Positions 1-14,695 of a DNA stretch of 64,000 bases are shown here, in pieces. This stretch comes from Thunnus maccoyii. Taxonomy: Eukaryota > Chordata > Actinopteri > Scombriformes > Scombridae. The stretch lies in assembly GCF_910596095.1 (NCBI RefSeq), contig NC_056546.1, forward strand, positions 23,588,425 to 23,652,424, written 5' to 3'. A program made the position numbers and the translations under genes. A model generated the notes under the pieces. It worked only from the letters and a program-made list of their open reading frames with translations, was not told where the DNA came from and did not search any database. How positions within the stretch are numbered: position 1 is the first letter of the stretch; every line of letters starts with the position of its first letter.

Positions 1-3900
<3,900 letters not shown>

Positions 3901-4493
3901 CATCTTGACACGACCGGGGAAAACGTGGGGTGGCGCCTGCGCCCCTCAGTCCTCACCATCAGTAGGAAAACGTCACTGTGCTGAAAGTCCTCTTTGACCC
4001 ACTTCTCTATTTTTGGTAGACTGAAGCTTCTAAATATTTACAGCGCTCCTACAAATTGACCATATATATACAGCATACACTGTTGTCTGTGAAATGTGCT
4101 TTGCTTTCCACATTATACATTTTGCTACAAAGCATAAGAGAAAGAATAAAAGTTAATATCAGTATCTTCTCTGTACATATCTTATGAGCTTGTAATTCAT
4201 GTTGTACAATGATAAACAAACCAATTTCTCATCACTGTAATTTTACCTCTACATTTTCTTTCAATCTATGAGTGCTGATAATGCATTTAGTATCTGTAGT
4301 CTCTTTATCAATTGATTATTGAGGAATCCAGGGTGCAATATTAACATAATACAAAGTCCAAATTCCAGGTCATTTAATCTGTACTCAGTGCTTTCTTCTT
4401 TACGTTCTTACCAGCATGAACAGAGTCAATGTAATATTCAAAACATGTAAAACTACAGGGGGAAAAAGAGAGAAAACATTGATTATTAAATTA

Positions 4494-4544
<51 letters not shown>

Positions 4545-6700
4545 AGTTAAATGGTTACACAGTTTTGCTGTCCTACCCTCATCAGCATGTTTGCTTACAA
4601 GGGCCTCAGTGTAATTTTCAACTGTGCATGTAGTTGGCCAGGCTGCTTATGTTTGTGTATTCACACAGAACCACGTGTCTTTTGGGGGGATTTTTATCAG
4701 CAGAACTATAGTGGTCCAAAATCAGCAAATACAAATAATGTTCTCAGAGATATTTTGTGAAGATGTTAATTGTTCTAAATAAAAACTAATCTAAGCTATA
4801 CTTGAAATTGTTATATAAGAGGCTAAATAATGTTGTTGCTAGGCTTCTAAACTTTGGCCTCATGCAGGATGACCTCAATGGAATAAAATGTTGTAAGTAG
4901 GCTGTCCAGGGAGTGGCGCTATTTGGATATCATGACCAGGCAGTGCGTCAATGCAGTCCAACCTGAGTAACACACTATAATAAAATACCTGCAGCTGGAA
5001 AATGAATAAACTGGACAGGTAGTGAAAATCTTGGTTGAGTTTCTTCTAGTCTGTATTTGAAAATCCCAAATATTCAATTCAATATATACAGTGGATTCTA
5101 AGAATTCAGTAGATTTAGAGTAAATATTTATTATGCATATTCAGAAGATAAATTAGATTTATTTCCCTGTTCAACAGATTCAACAGCCTTCCTTTATAAA
5201 TATCATGGTAAATGTAGGTAGAGTTGTAGAGACAGAGAATAAGAGCATAAAATGTAATGGTAATGATGCTATTGTTCTTTGATTGCTTTTTTTTTTAGAG
5301 CCACTGTCATGTTTTTCAGGCTCCTTGTCTCAGTTAGTGTCTCTGTAGAGGAGAAGTATCACAGCCTGGTTGAAAGATTCCACCAGAGAAGGACATGTAC
5401 TGAAGTGGATTATGTGCAGCAGTAAAATGCAATATAATCTTATTTAGAATTTAGAAAGCTTATGTCACTGTTTGAATTTTAAAGTCATGCAGTAACATCA
5501 TGCTTCTGACCTGTTTTCCCTCTTGACCTTGTAAATCCAATCACATTCCAGGAGAGCCTCTGAACAAGGGAGACTGGATGTTTCTGTGTAACCTACATTT
5601 CATTTTATACAAAAATATAAGCCCTCCATTGGGGAGCTTTGAACACTAACTTGGCACAGTTTACAACTGTAGTTCAGTAGCTTGTTGTGCTCCTCTTTGA
5701 ACCTTTGCCAATACGTCTTCAGTGCCACAAACCAGCTACCCACACACAGACGCAAACACAGGCCACAAAAGCAAACCAAACAACCTGAAAGGTCACTGAA
5801 AGTATAATGGGAAGTCAGCTTGGAATTGACAAGTGGAAAAAAGGCCATGTCCTTACTTTGCACATTTGTCATGTTCAGCTCTGCTCATTCAGCTCTGTGT
5901 AAGCACTTTTTGCAGCTGAAACCCAGGGTTCACCCAGAAAAAAAGAGGTGACATCACTATGATGTCAAGCAAATGTTCCTGCATCAGCTAAGTGATCATT
6001 GATTCCAGATGTATGTAGGCTATCCCTCACGCTGGCATCGATCATGTTCTGTTCAAGATGGTCCAACTCTCTCTTTAGGTGCCTGTGGAAACACCGGTCA
6101 TTGTTGTGTCTAATCAAACATGCAATGAAGGGATATGATGTCTATCCTGAGACATCTGTCGCTGACTCAATGCAGGACATTCCAGTACGTGCTGTAGCTG
6201 CAGGATGTGCCGCAGGATGCAGTACAATAGAACTGGAAAGAAATCAGTCAAACCAAACTGTTGGAAGGAAGACAACATTGCAAAATGTAAAGCACAGTTG
6301 CTTTGACCTGTTGTTGCTGTCATCTTTTCTACAGGCTGCAATTATGTGGGCAGCAATTCTCCATCTAGTCTGTCTAAATTTTCTCTTTGAAGTGATGAAA
6401 CTGTAAACAAGAGTCTGGGTGGGTTCAGAACTGGTTGGTCACACGAGGCCTCATTTTTCTTTTTCTACCCTCTGTTCTCGCATTTTCTCTGTCTAATGTG
6501 GAGTCTGTTTAAAAAGAGCTGCCACTGCCACTCCTGTAGCAACCTGCCACACACGATGACAGGCACACACAAGCACACATGCTAATGTAATTGCACATAT
6601 ACTTACAGGTGCAAACAAGCATGCATGTATATCCGCATACACACACACAGAACAAATCTCTTGTAGTAGCCTACAGATACACAGAGCTCAATACACTCCT
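3901..6700. other. Intergenic spacer
   Basis: AT-rich sequence without a convincing gene. It contains a (TTA)n microsatellite at about 4494-4544. One coding-looking stretch on the minus strand at about 6004-6092 (reading RHLKRELDHLEQNM) follows a TTTCCACAG acceptor-like site, but no complete exon set could be built. Confidence 0.4.
4494..4544. repeat. (TTA)n microsatellite
   Basis: About 16 uninterrupted ATT/TTA units. Simple sequence with no sign of function. Confidence 0.95.
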
Positions 6701-6769
6701 AAGTACACAAACACTGCCAACAATCTAAATGACAGTCAAATCAGATACAAATGCACACACGCTGAGTAG

Positions 6770-7075
6770 TACATCCATTGTGTGGATTGAGGTCAGCACC
6801 CAATCGCAGCAACGTCTGCACATGGCCTCTGAATACAGATTAGAAGAGAGGTATCCATCCAAACGCACAACCTGGACCCATTCCACACCTCCATGCTGCT
6901 GTGTGTCTATAAGTGGCTGACATACATGCCAAACTGACAAGAGCCTTTTGTTTCTAATGTTGTGGTTTTGTCTCACCTGCGTGTTTATGTCTACATCTTT
7001 CTCCACCAGTGAGGTGATGATCTCTGGCTGGACACCCCCAGCCTCCTCTGACAAAGCTGCAGAGTGATCACTGCC
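6770..7075 (-). pseudogene. Degenerate ankyrin-repeat-like gene fragment
   Basis: On the minus strand about 6976-7050 reads PEIITSLVEKDVDINTQ, followed by a GTGAGA donor-like site. About 6775-6840 reads RGHVQTLLRLGADLNPHNG. Both resemble ankyrin repeats (GH...LL..GADLN). An in-frame stop lies just upstream of the second piece. The fragment may be the remains of a host ankyrin gene or two isolated exons of a gene whose other exons I could not find. The parent gene is not recognised. Confidence 0.35.
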
Positions 7076-7799
7076 ATCACACCCAGTGACAAGGAGTTTG
7101 AAAGGTAGAGACACAAAATGTAGGAATACAGTCATCTGTGGAATTTGTCATGGCCTCTCCAAGGGACAAATATAGAGGAGCCTGTCTTTCCTCTAATGGT
7201 GAGGGTGGTCTCTCACACTTTGACTACTGAATTAAAATCAAATTAGTTCTTCTCTATTCTTTTGCCTATTTTAAATTTCATAATAACATCTGATTCACTG
7301 CTTGATTATGCACTAATGGGCTTTGTGTCATGGCCAGTCATAATATTTAATATTCCAGTACACATGTTGTGTCTTGCACTCATTTGTAACTGTTGTAAGT
7401 CATCATCCTCTTGAATCCATCATCATCATCTCTCTGGGTGAGCATGATCTCACCTCCTTGAGAATTGCTTACACTTCCTGTGCCTCTCCATCAAATGCTG
7501 CAACCAGAGATCTATTCTGCAGCTGCCGCTCTTCCTTTTTCCTATGTTTTACCATTCTCTTCCTCTTCCTACTCTCTCTTTATCAGCACCACAAAAGCCT
7601 TGAGACATGTTATAAACAAAAGATGAACACATACTTCCCTTGGTAAATATAAAGTGGTGGTACTGCAGAAAGGTTTAACAACAGCTGTTCAATAGATTTA
7701 CTGCCCAAAGATACACATTATTACATTTATACAACTGTAGATAATAAAAATATGTATAAACAGCTCTATAGCAGTTTATAACAAGACTAAGAGTCTGTA

Positions 7800-8225
7800 G
7801 CCATGCTAGCTGCTCTGTCAGGCTTCACTTAAAGGCACAGTGGTGCTTTCAGCTACAAGCTAATGTCAGTGCGCTAACATGCTTACAGTAGCAATGCCAA
7901 CATGCTGATGTTTAGATATAATGTTTACTATGTTCACTATCTTAGTTTGGCATTTTAACATGCAACATGCAACAAATTGCACTGATGGGAATGCCATTAG
8001 TTTTGCAAGTATTCAGTCATTAAACAAAGTATTGGACACATTAAAAAAATGACCTGATGATGGAGCAGAACGGAAAGCTGGGGAACCACCAAAATGAATA
8101 CACTTCATTAGTTCAATAGTTGTTGAGACATTTCAGTCAAAACCACAAATGGTGAAGTTTCATGGTGACAGTAAAGGAAATGTCAGGGGAGATGTTTTAG
8201 TCTGAACCAATGTGGTGAACCCACC
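7800..8225 (+). repeat. Dispersed teleost repeat (GCTAACATGC type)
   Basis: Contains GCTAACATGC and related words, then the phrases ATGGGAATGCCATTAG, GACCTGATGATGG and AATAGTTGTTGAGACATTTC, which I know from a very abundant perciform repeat. A second, partial and inverted copy lies at about 43020-43190 in a herc4 intron. No coding capacity; family name unknown to me. Confidence 0.6.
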
Positions 8226-9883
8226 TTTTTACCATTTGTTTGTGCTTGTAAGTGCCCACATTAAACACCAGGCCAACTCCATCCTCCAATTGAAGTTATG
8301 CTTTTAGGTTCACCATTAAAGCACTTTGTGGTGTGCTACTGTTTTGAGGACATAAAGTTATCCTTGTATTTTCTGTTTGTCTTTGAAAATGCCAGTGGTT
8401 TACATGTCATTCCCTTAAACCAAATGTTAAAAGATTATCAAGCACACCAGCTATACAGTCATTAATAGATGGCCGTCGAAGCCTCCCATGTTTGCACCAC
8501 ATCTATCACATCTGCATTGTGCATGTTACATGTAGGAAGTTATTCAACAGGATTGTATTTTTTGGAAGCGCAGCCCTCAGTTTGATAAAATATACAGTTT
8601 ACAGTAAAATATTTTGAATCTGACCCCAGTACTGTATATGAGACTATGTCCAACAGGTATACACAGTATGAAATTAAAACTTTTAGTAAACTTAACTTAT
8701 TCTACAAAGCTGCTCACCATGTAGACACAGTTATCAGTTGAATGTTATCTTCTCTGTGGTGTGTTTACCACAAGGGACTGTGTTTTTGTTCACCTTTCAC
8801 AATAGCAGTTCATTTAGAGTGACATTGTGTTATCACATAAATCATATCAGTTACAGTGTGTGTTTGTATGAGGGTCAAACATTCCTTGAGATGTCTTATG
8901 GGGGTGGGGGAGGGTGGGGGGGGGGGGGGGGGAGTGGTCACAGTCAAGTTCATGTTTCACAATCGAAGCTGTCAGTCAGAAAGCCACAAGGCAGATACCA
9001 AATGTGTGTTTTTCTGAGAGCTACAGAGATTAACAGAGTCCAGTGGTGAATGCTGCTCGATGGTATGTAGTGTAGCAACTATCTATGAACTCAGTGAACA
9101 TTCATTTTGATGATTCTATCCCAGCTGCTCCACTGTTTGCCTTGGGTGGTGCCTGAAAGGAACAATAAGGGATTGTCTTCATGTCTTCACTTGAGCAGCT
9201 ACGTTGCATCACTTCCTTTACTTTAGTTACGTCGAATTCCATCCTGACGAGGCTATTTTAGGTCTGAGTGTGGAGCAACCCTTACAGGGAAAATCACAGT
9301 ATTTTTTTTCTCTCTTTCTCGCTCTCTCTCTCCTTCCAGGGTTTAACAAAACATGCAGTACAAGGTCCTATCTTGGACTCCCAGATGGCCTTCCTCCAAC
9401 TTCAAAGCTTGGTTTCCACATAAGCCCTCTCACTATTTTTGTATCATTAAGTCACAGCCTGTCTGGTGAGGTAATATCATCTCAGTCTGTGGGCATTATT
9501 GTAAATGGTGCTGGAAAAATTGTTAATGAACCATTACAAGATACAAAAGAATGAATGTTGGCACCGTGTTGGCACAGGAAGCCTCTCCTGCAGGCATTAA
9601 GGTCCTTGTGCTGCTCTGCTCTTTTGTTTGTGTTATTAGGCTACACCTCCATCAAAGCATGACAGTCTTTATGATAATAATCCTTTGCCAGTGACTCCAT
9701 TGTTTGTTTATATATTTGTCACATTAAGAGGGTTGAGGTTAACACATTAAGAGGTTTTCTTTGTTATCATTCAGACTTAAATTAAATGACACATGTTTTA
9801 TAAGTATCTTAAAGTGCTTTTCTTTGTATTCAAATTGTTCAGCAAGGTTTATTATGTTTGACTGGCCATGCACCATGCAATGA
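8226..9883. other. Intergenic spacer with a G-rich tract
   Basis: No gene was recognised. The only outstanding feature is a G-rich run at 8900-8934 listed separately. Open frames here have no splice context or recognisable domains. Confidence 0.4.
8900..8934 (+). repeat. G-rich tract, potential G-quadruplex
   Basis: G5-T-G5-A-G3-T followed by an unbroken run of more than 15 G. It could form a G-quadruplex on the plus strand. It is not close to a recognised promoter, so a regulatory role is unsupported. Confidence 0.8.
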
Positions 9884-9885
9884 TA

Positions 9886-10589
9886 TAGATGGGTGACAAA
9901 TTGAAGGAAAAATTGGAACAGGTCTGAATGCTTGACCCCTACGGTGAGGGGATTTGGTGGTTCTGTAATGCTGTGGGGGGCATTTTGCTGGCATGGTTTG
10001 GGTGTACTTGTCCACTCAGAGGGAAGACTCACTGCAAATCAATACAAAGTTGTTCTGAGTCATCACCTTTATCCTATGATGAAACATTTCTATCCTGATG
10101 TGAGTGGTCTCTTTCAGGAAGACAATGGCCCAATTTATATATTCACTAGGGGTCACTGAATGTTTTGATGAGTATGAAAATGATGTGAATCATACGCTAT
10201 GGCCCTCGCAGTCACCAGATCTCAACCCTATTGAACACCTATGGGAGATTTTGGACTGATGTGTTCGTCAGCACTCTCCACCACCATCATCAACACCAAA
10301 TGAGGGAATATCTTTTTGAAGAATTCAGACTCCTCGTGCCCTGTGAATTGGGGCATTGTCATCCTGAAAGAGACCACTCACATCAGGATAGAGATGTTTC
10401 ATCATAGGATAAAGGTGATGACTCAGAACAACTTTGTTTTGATTTGTAGTGACTCTTCCCTCTGATTGGACAAGTGGACCCAAACCATGCCAGCAAAATG
10501 CCCCCGCAGCAGAGCCACCAGATCCCCTCACTGTAGGGGTCAAGTATTCAGACCTGGACCAGGTTTTCTTTTAATTTGTCACCTGTCTG
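9886..10589. mobile_element. Tc1-derived fold-back element with TA flanks
   Basis: A 704-bp element flanked by TA at 9884-9885 and 10590-10591, the Tc1/mariner target duplication. Both ends carry the same inverted end sequence (CAGACAGGTGACAAAT on the right, diverged on the left). The inversion continues for about 235 bp into transposase coding sequence, so a C-terminal transposase fragment (VMLWGAF, LFQDDNAP) appears on the plus strand at 9932-10159 and on the minus strand at 10325-10543. The left part also retains the segment encoding the end of the DDE domain (SPDLNPIEHLWE type). No complete transposase is present, so it could only move in trans. Confidence 0.85.
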
Positions 10590-12067
10590 TAGATGGTGCA
10601 GATAAATGAGAAGGAGTCTATTATGGGGCCTATAGCAGCAACAGTTAATGGCTGAATAAATGATGAATAAGTCATAAATAAGAATAAATCAAGAGACTCA
10701 TACAGTTTAAGAGGAAGGCTGTAAGATTCTTTACTTTTCCTGTAACTCCTGTTACATTTCACCTCAAGCGTTCGATACAATTATTAATTAAAATCCTACA
10801 AAGGGCTATGATAATTACATTTAATTATCTACCTCTATTCATCTTTTTAAATGACATTTAATCACAATTAGGCAGGATTTCTCAATGTCTATAATTAGGG
10901 GATGCCTTTTTCAAAATATCAGTCAATCTAGTTGTGGGGGGGGGGGAGTTGTGTGTGTGCGCAGTAGTTCGTCATTAGTAATGAGTCATTGGTAATATGA
11001 CTAAGGAATATGTTCCATGGAGGCACTACATGTATTGAAACAACAAAGGCATTAAAATAAAATGTTAACTGAGGCCCTTAAGACTCTCATCTTTTCATTT
11101 CAGATTGTGCTTTAGTGGTACATATTACCAAACAAATCTGCATTAAATCAAACTGCCACTAAATTATTGCCACTATTGTCAATAAACTTTGGGCTCCCAA
11201 AAGCTGTCAGTATGCTTCAACTGAAGTACTTTGAAAATACAGTGTCTGAAACTCCCTCAGACCTCTCACAGTTTCTGTGACTGTCCAAAACCAACAATCA
11301 ATCCAACCCAATCACGCCCACTTCAAGCAGCCACTGGCCAGGTGTGCGGAGTGAGAAAATAAACAGGAGCCTACTTGTAGCCTACTTCTCTCTCAAGCTC
11401 TCTTTTTTCATTTTACACATTTGTACACATTTTTTCATGTGTACAAACAAGTGTACAAGATTGTCTGAGAGTGTGTTATCCACATTTGAACATTTATTGG
11501 GTCTTGTTCCTCTCTATAACGGCCGAATTTTGATCCTGCCTTTGAGTGTGGCTATTTGAAAGACCTGTAAACACTTTTGCCTTCAGATGTGGTTGGAAGG
11601 CACATTGTAGAAACTTTCGTGAGCAAACTGACACATTAAGTGCAGGTGCCCGCTTTGTGTAGTTGGTATCCAACCTTGTTTATAAGTCGTAAGTTATGGT
11701 TTTATTGATGGTTGATAAATCATTTACTATCATTTACTAGGAAGATCCTGGATACGCTTTTAGACCCCATCCTGTTGTACATGTGCTTGTACCACACCTT
11801 TGTGTGCCCAGAAATCCTATAGCTTAATGTAGCTGTTACGATGTGTACTGTAGTAGTTTAGGAGATATTAGTAGTAGTAGTGTTTTTTGTGGTGCACCAG
11901 GGTTCCATGTTGAATCTCATTGATTTTTGTTTTGAGAACTTCCATGTGGTACCAAATTCAGTTATGTCATCATCACCAAACTGGCCCTTTTTATCTTTCA
12001 AACATCACTATTATGTTTATGAAATTTGTAAGATTACATAAATTTGACAGAAAATCCTCTTTTTCAG
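10590..12067. other. Intergenic spacer
   Basis: AT-rich, no gene recognised. A short G-run lies near 10936-10946. Open frames are short and have no domain signal. Confidence 0.4.
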
Positions 12068-12540
12068 CCTTGCAAGAAGCATCACTTTGGAATAGACAAA
12101 CCAGAGAAACTGGCCCAGTCTCCCGATGAGTCAAAGTTCTTGATGAAAACTTTAAGCCAGATCAAATCTAATGTGGGTGTGCCCATCAAGAAAAAGGCAT
12201 TTGTTTCTGTACATTTGATGAAAGTGTCTTGTCATCTTCGAACCCACACACTACCTTTCTTATCTTTCTCACATTGAAAGGCTTTTAAGTCAGGATTTTT
12301 CTTTCTTTGCTTTGTCATGCTTTGACATTTTATGTCCACTTGCCCAATCCAGTATTCCCCTGCCTTCCAGGTAAAGGAAAACAAAGAGAAGGAACGTCTG
12401 GAGAGGCGGCTGCTTGATGAGCTGTACAAAATATTCATGGACTCGGATTCCTGCTACTATAGCATGACCTATGACCTATGACCCTTACCCCTGTGGAAAC
12501 AGGTTTGGAGAGAATGATGATTCAAGTTCTTATCAACCTT
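12068..12540 (+). pseudogene. Two-exon fragment of inpp5f (SAC2 phosphoinositide phosphatase)
   Basis: INPP5F/Sac2 removes the 4-phosphate of phosphoinositides on endosomes. Two adjacent pieces match its N-terminal region. 12068-12196 reads CKKHHFGIDKPEKLAQSPDE and continues to SNVGVPIKKK after a TTTTCAG acceptor. 12371-12478 reads VKENKEKERLERRLLDELYK and continues to YYSMTYDL after a CTTCCAG acceptor. From memory of human INPP5F the two are consecutive and roughly three-quarters identical, with the intron kept, so this is a partial genomic duplication, not a retrocopy. The first piece is followed by GC instead of GT. The second stops at TGA 12479-12481 within a small repeated ATGACCT motif, before the SAC core. 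No earlier or later inpp5f exons were found, so no functional enzyme can come from here. Confidence 0.8.
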
Positions 12541-13100
12541 CAGGTAACACACAGAAATACTGAGCAGCACGGCTTATTGTTGTTTTTCTATTTTCAGAAT
12601 TGAATAATCGCACTGTGTCCCCAGATTTGATTTGTTGACAACTGCTGACAGAGTTATAGTATTTTTCATTACAAGTGTCTGCTAAAAGAGCGTAGCTGGC
12701 CCTGCTGGGTAAGCGTGTCAGTTGTATGAGCGGATGATTATCAGGGCTTTATCACAAGAGTATGAAAATACTTGGTGAATAGGAGCATTAACAGCTCTTA
12801 AGTTATGAAAGATGGTCTGCTTTGGAAACTTGATGGAAAAATCTGGGTTGCCAGGTTGTGAAAAATCTCCTTAGCTGTTTAGTTCATCAGTTTTAGACTG
12901 TTGACCAACCAAAGGAATAATTTGCAATCTGGCAACCTAAAAGTTTTTTTATATGTATTTTGTAATCTGAAATTAATGGATAATAATGTATGAGTAATAC
13001 AATAAATGCTTTACACAAGAATGACATTAAATAGCCTCGCAGCAATTCCACCGCAGTTGATAGCAGCAATTAGCCAGCTGTGTACAGATAACAGATGTGC
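12541..13100. other. Intergenic spacer
   Basis: No continuation of the inpp5f fragment and no other gene signal seen. Confidence 0.4.
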
Positions 13101-13129
13101 AGAGTTCAGCATGGACACGAGCTGTGAAG

Positions 13130-13400
13130 AGCAGAAGTGAGCAAACTGTGGAGCTGTAATCGAGGCGGGGCGAGATTTGTCGACAACACTTTTCTCTCTG
13201 TCTGTTCGCTCTGCCTCAAACATTCTCGCCAACATGCCTCAAGCATGATAATAAACTGGTTTAGCTGGGTGACGTCGGAAAAGCAATGGAACTGAAAACT
13301 TTTGGCATGTCCCACCTGGACTAGAAGCGCGACATGTTGTGGAAGAAAACATGGTGAAGAGGGCAAGATGACGAAACTTTGACGAGTAAATTTCAGAGGG
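13130..13400 (+). promoter_or_regulatory. fam83h: Probable fam83h promoter and 5' noncoding exon
   Basis: A GC-richer island in otherwise AT-rich DNA. It contains a CRE-like TGACGTCG at 13270-13277 and ends in a strong splice donor, AGAGGG|GTAAGT, at 13400/13401. The next acceptor on the plus strand in phase with a start codon is TCTCTCTTCAG ending at 14687, eight bases before the fam83h ATG. This is a first noncoding exon by inference; the transcription start is not defined. Confidence 0.5.
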
Positions 13401-14695
13401 GTAAGTTCACCAAATAACGACAGAGCTGTACGGTAGTCTTTTATAGAGCGATGGTTACATGGAGAATATGTGTGACATATGGCAAGCGTATCCTGACGTG
13501 TGCTTCAGTGTTACCTGATCTTGTTGAAATGTTTTCGGCCTCAGTGGGCAAAAATATTTTGATTCGGACCCCCACCACTGAAATACCAGTAACCATTTAT
13601 CTTCTGAAGCGTTTATTCTGTCTTATCTATAGTGATTGTAGTGCTTAGTTTTGACTATTTCGTTTCCTACATATGGTTTTACATGAACTTGCAAATGGTG
13701 AGTTTTTGTCCAGAGGGAGGAGCCGCACCCATAACCATCTATCCTGTGGTTAGATCTTCCCTCATTCATCATACTGTTTTTTGGTTTTTTTGCGTTTTTT
13801 TTTTTGCTTTTTACTAGCACAGTATTACAACTGAGAGGATTCTTGTGATAAGGGCCCCATCTCTTGTAAGGTATAATGAGACCCAGAAGTGAGCTTTGTT
13901 GCTGGCTGACATGGTTGGAATAAATATCATGATATGAAGATTGTTTTTCTGATATCATAATATTACAGATGTACGCAAAATCAAATATGAAATTGCTAAA
14001 TTGATGTCAAATCCAATTAACTTTCTTCCAATATTGTGCATTACATCTGACAGAATATTTGCAACATGTAAAATGAAAACTACAATGACTTGTTTAATAG
14101 TTTCAGTTACTATTTGCTTGGAATCAATATGGACCACTGAACTTTATAAAGTGACAACATGATGTGATCAATACACAATACATTTCCAGTAAAGGATGAT
14201 AACCAATGATATTGAATTTAGGGAGGCAACTACTTACTACTTTCTATTTTCTTGAGTTATCAGTTTATCGTTTGGTCAGTAAAATGACAATAGTAAAATA
14301 AATAAGTAAAAGAAAATAGTGGAAAATTCCCAACACAAGTTCCCAAGACCCAACATGATGTCTTAAAAATGTGTTGGTTTGTTTGAACAAGCAGTCCATA
14401 CCCTAAACATGTTCAGCTTATTATCATTTAAGATAAAGAAAAGCAGCAAATATTCACATTTCAGAAGCTAGAAGTCTGTTTCTGAAAAAGGATTTAAATG
14501 GTTAAGTGGTTGTCAAAATTGCAATAGATAAATTTGCTGTCATTCTTAATCAGCTAATTCATCTCTAATTGAATTATCGTTCCGCTTTAATTAGATGACA
14601 CTCTTGTTGGTTGTTTGGTGTCTCTGAAATAAATGTGTGGAGTGAAAATTATTATGTACAATAAATATATCCCATGTCTCTCTTCAGCCAACAGT

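Noticed and set aside
5999-6406. 135-codon ORF on the plus strand
   Set aside because: No domain, no splice or promoter context; the opposite strand looks at least as coding-like.
9204-9554. 116-codon ORF on the plus strand
   Set aside because: Composition is low-complexity and there is no family resemblance.
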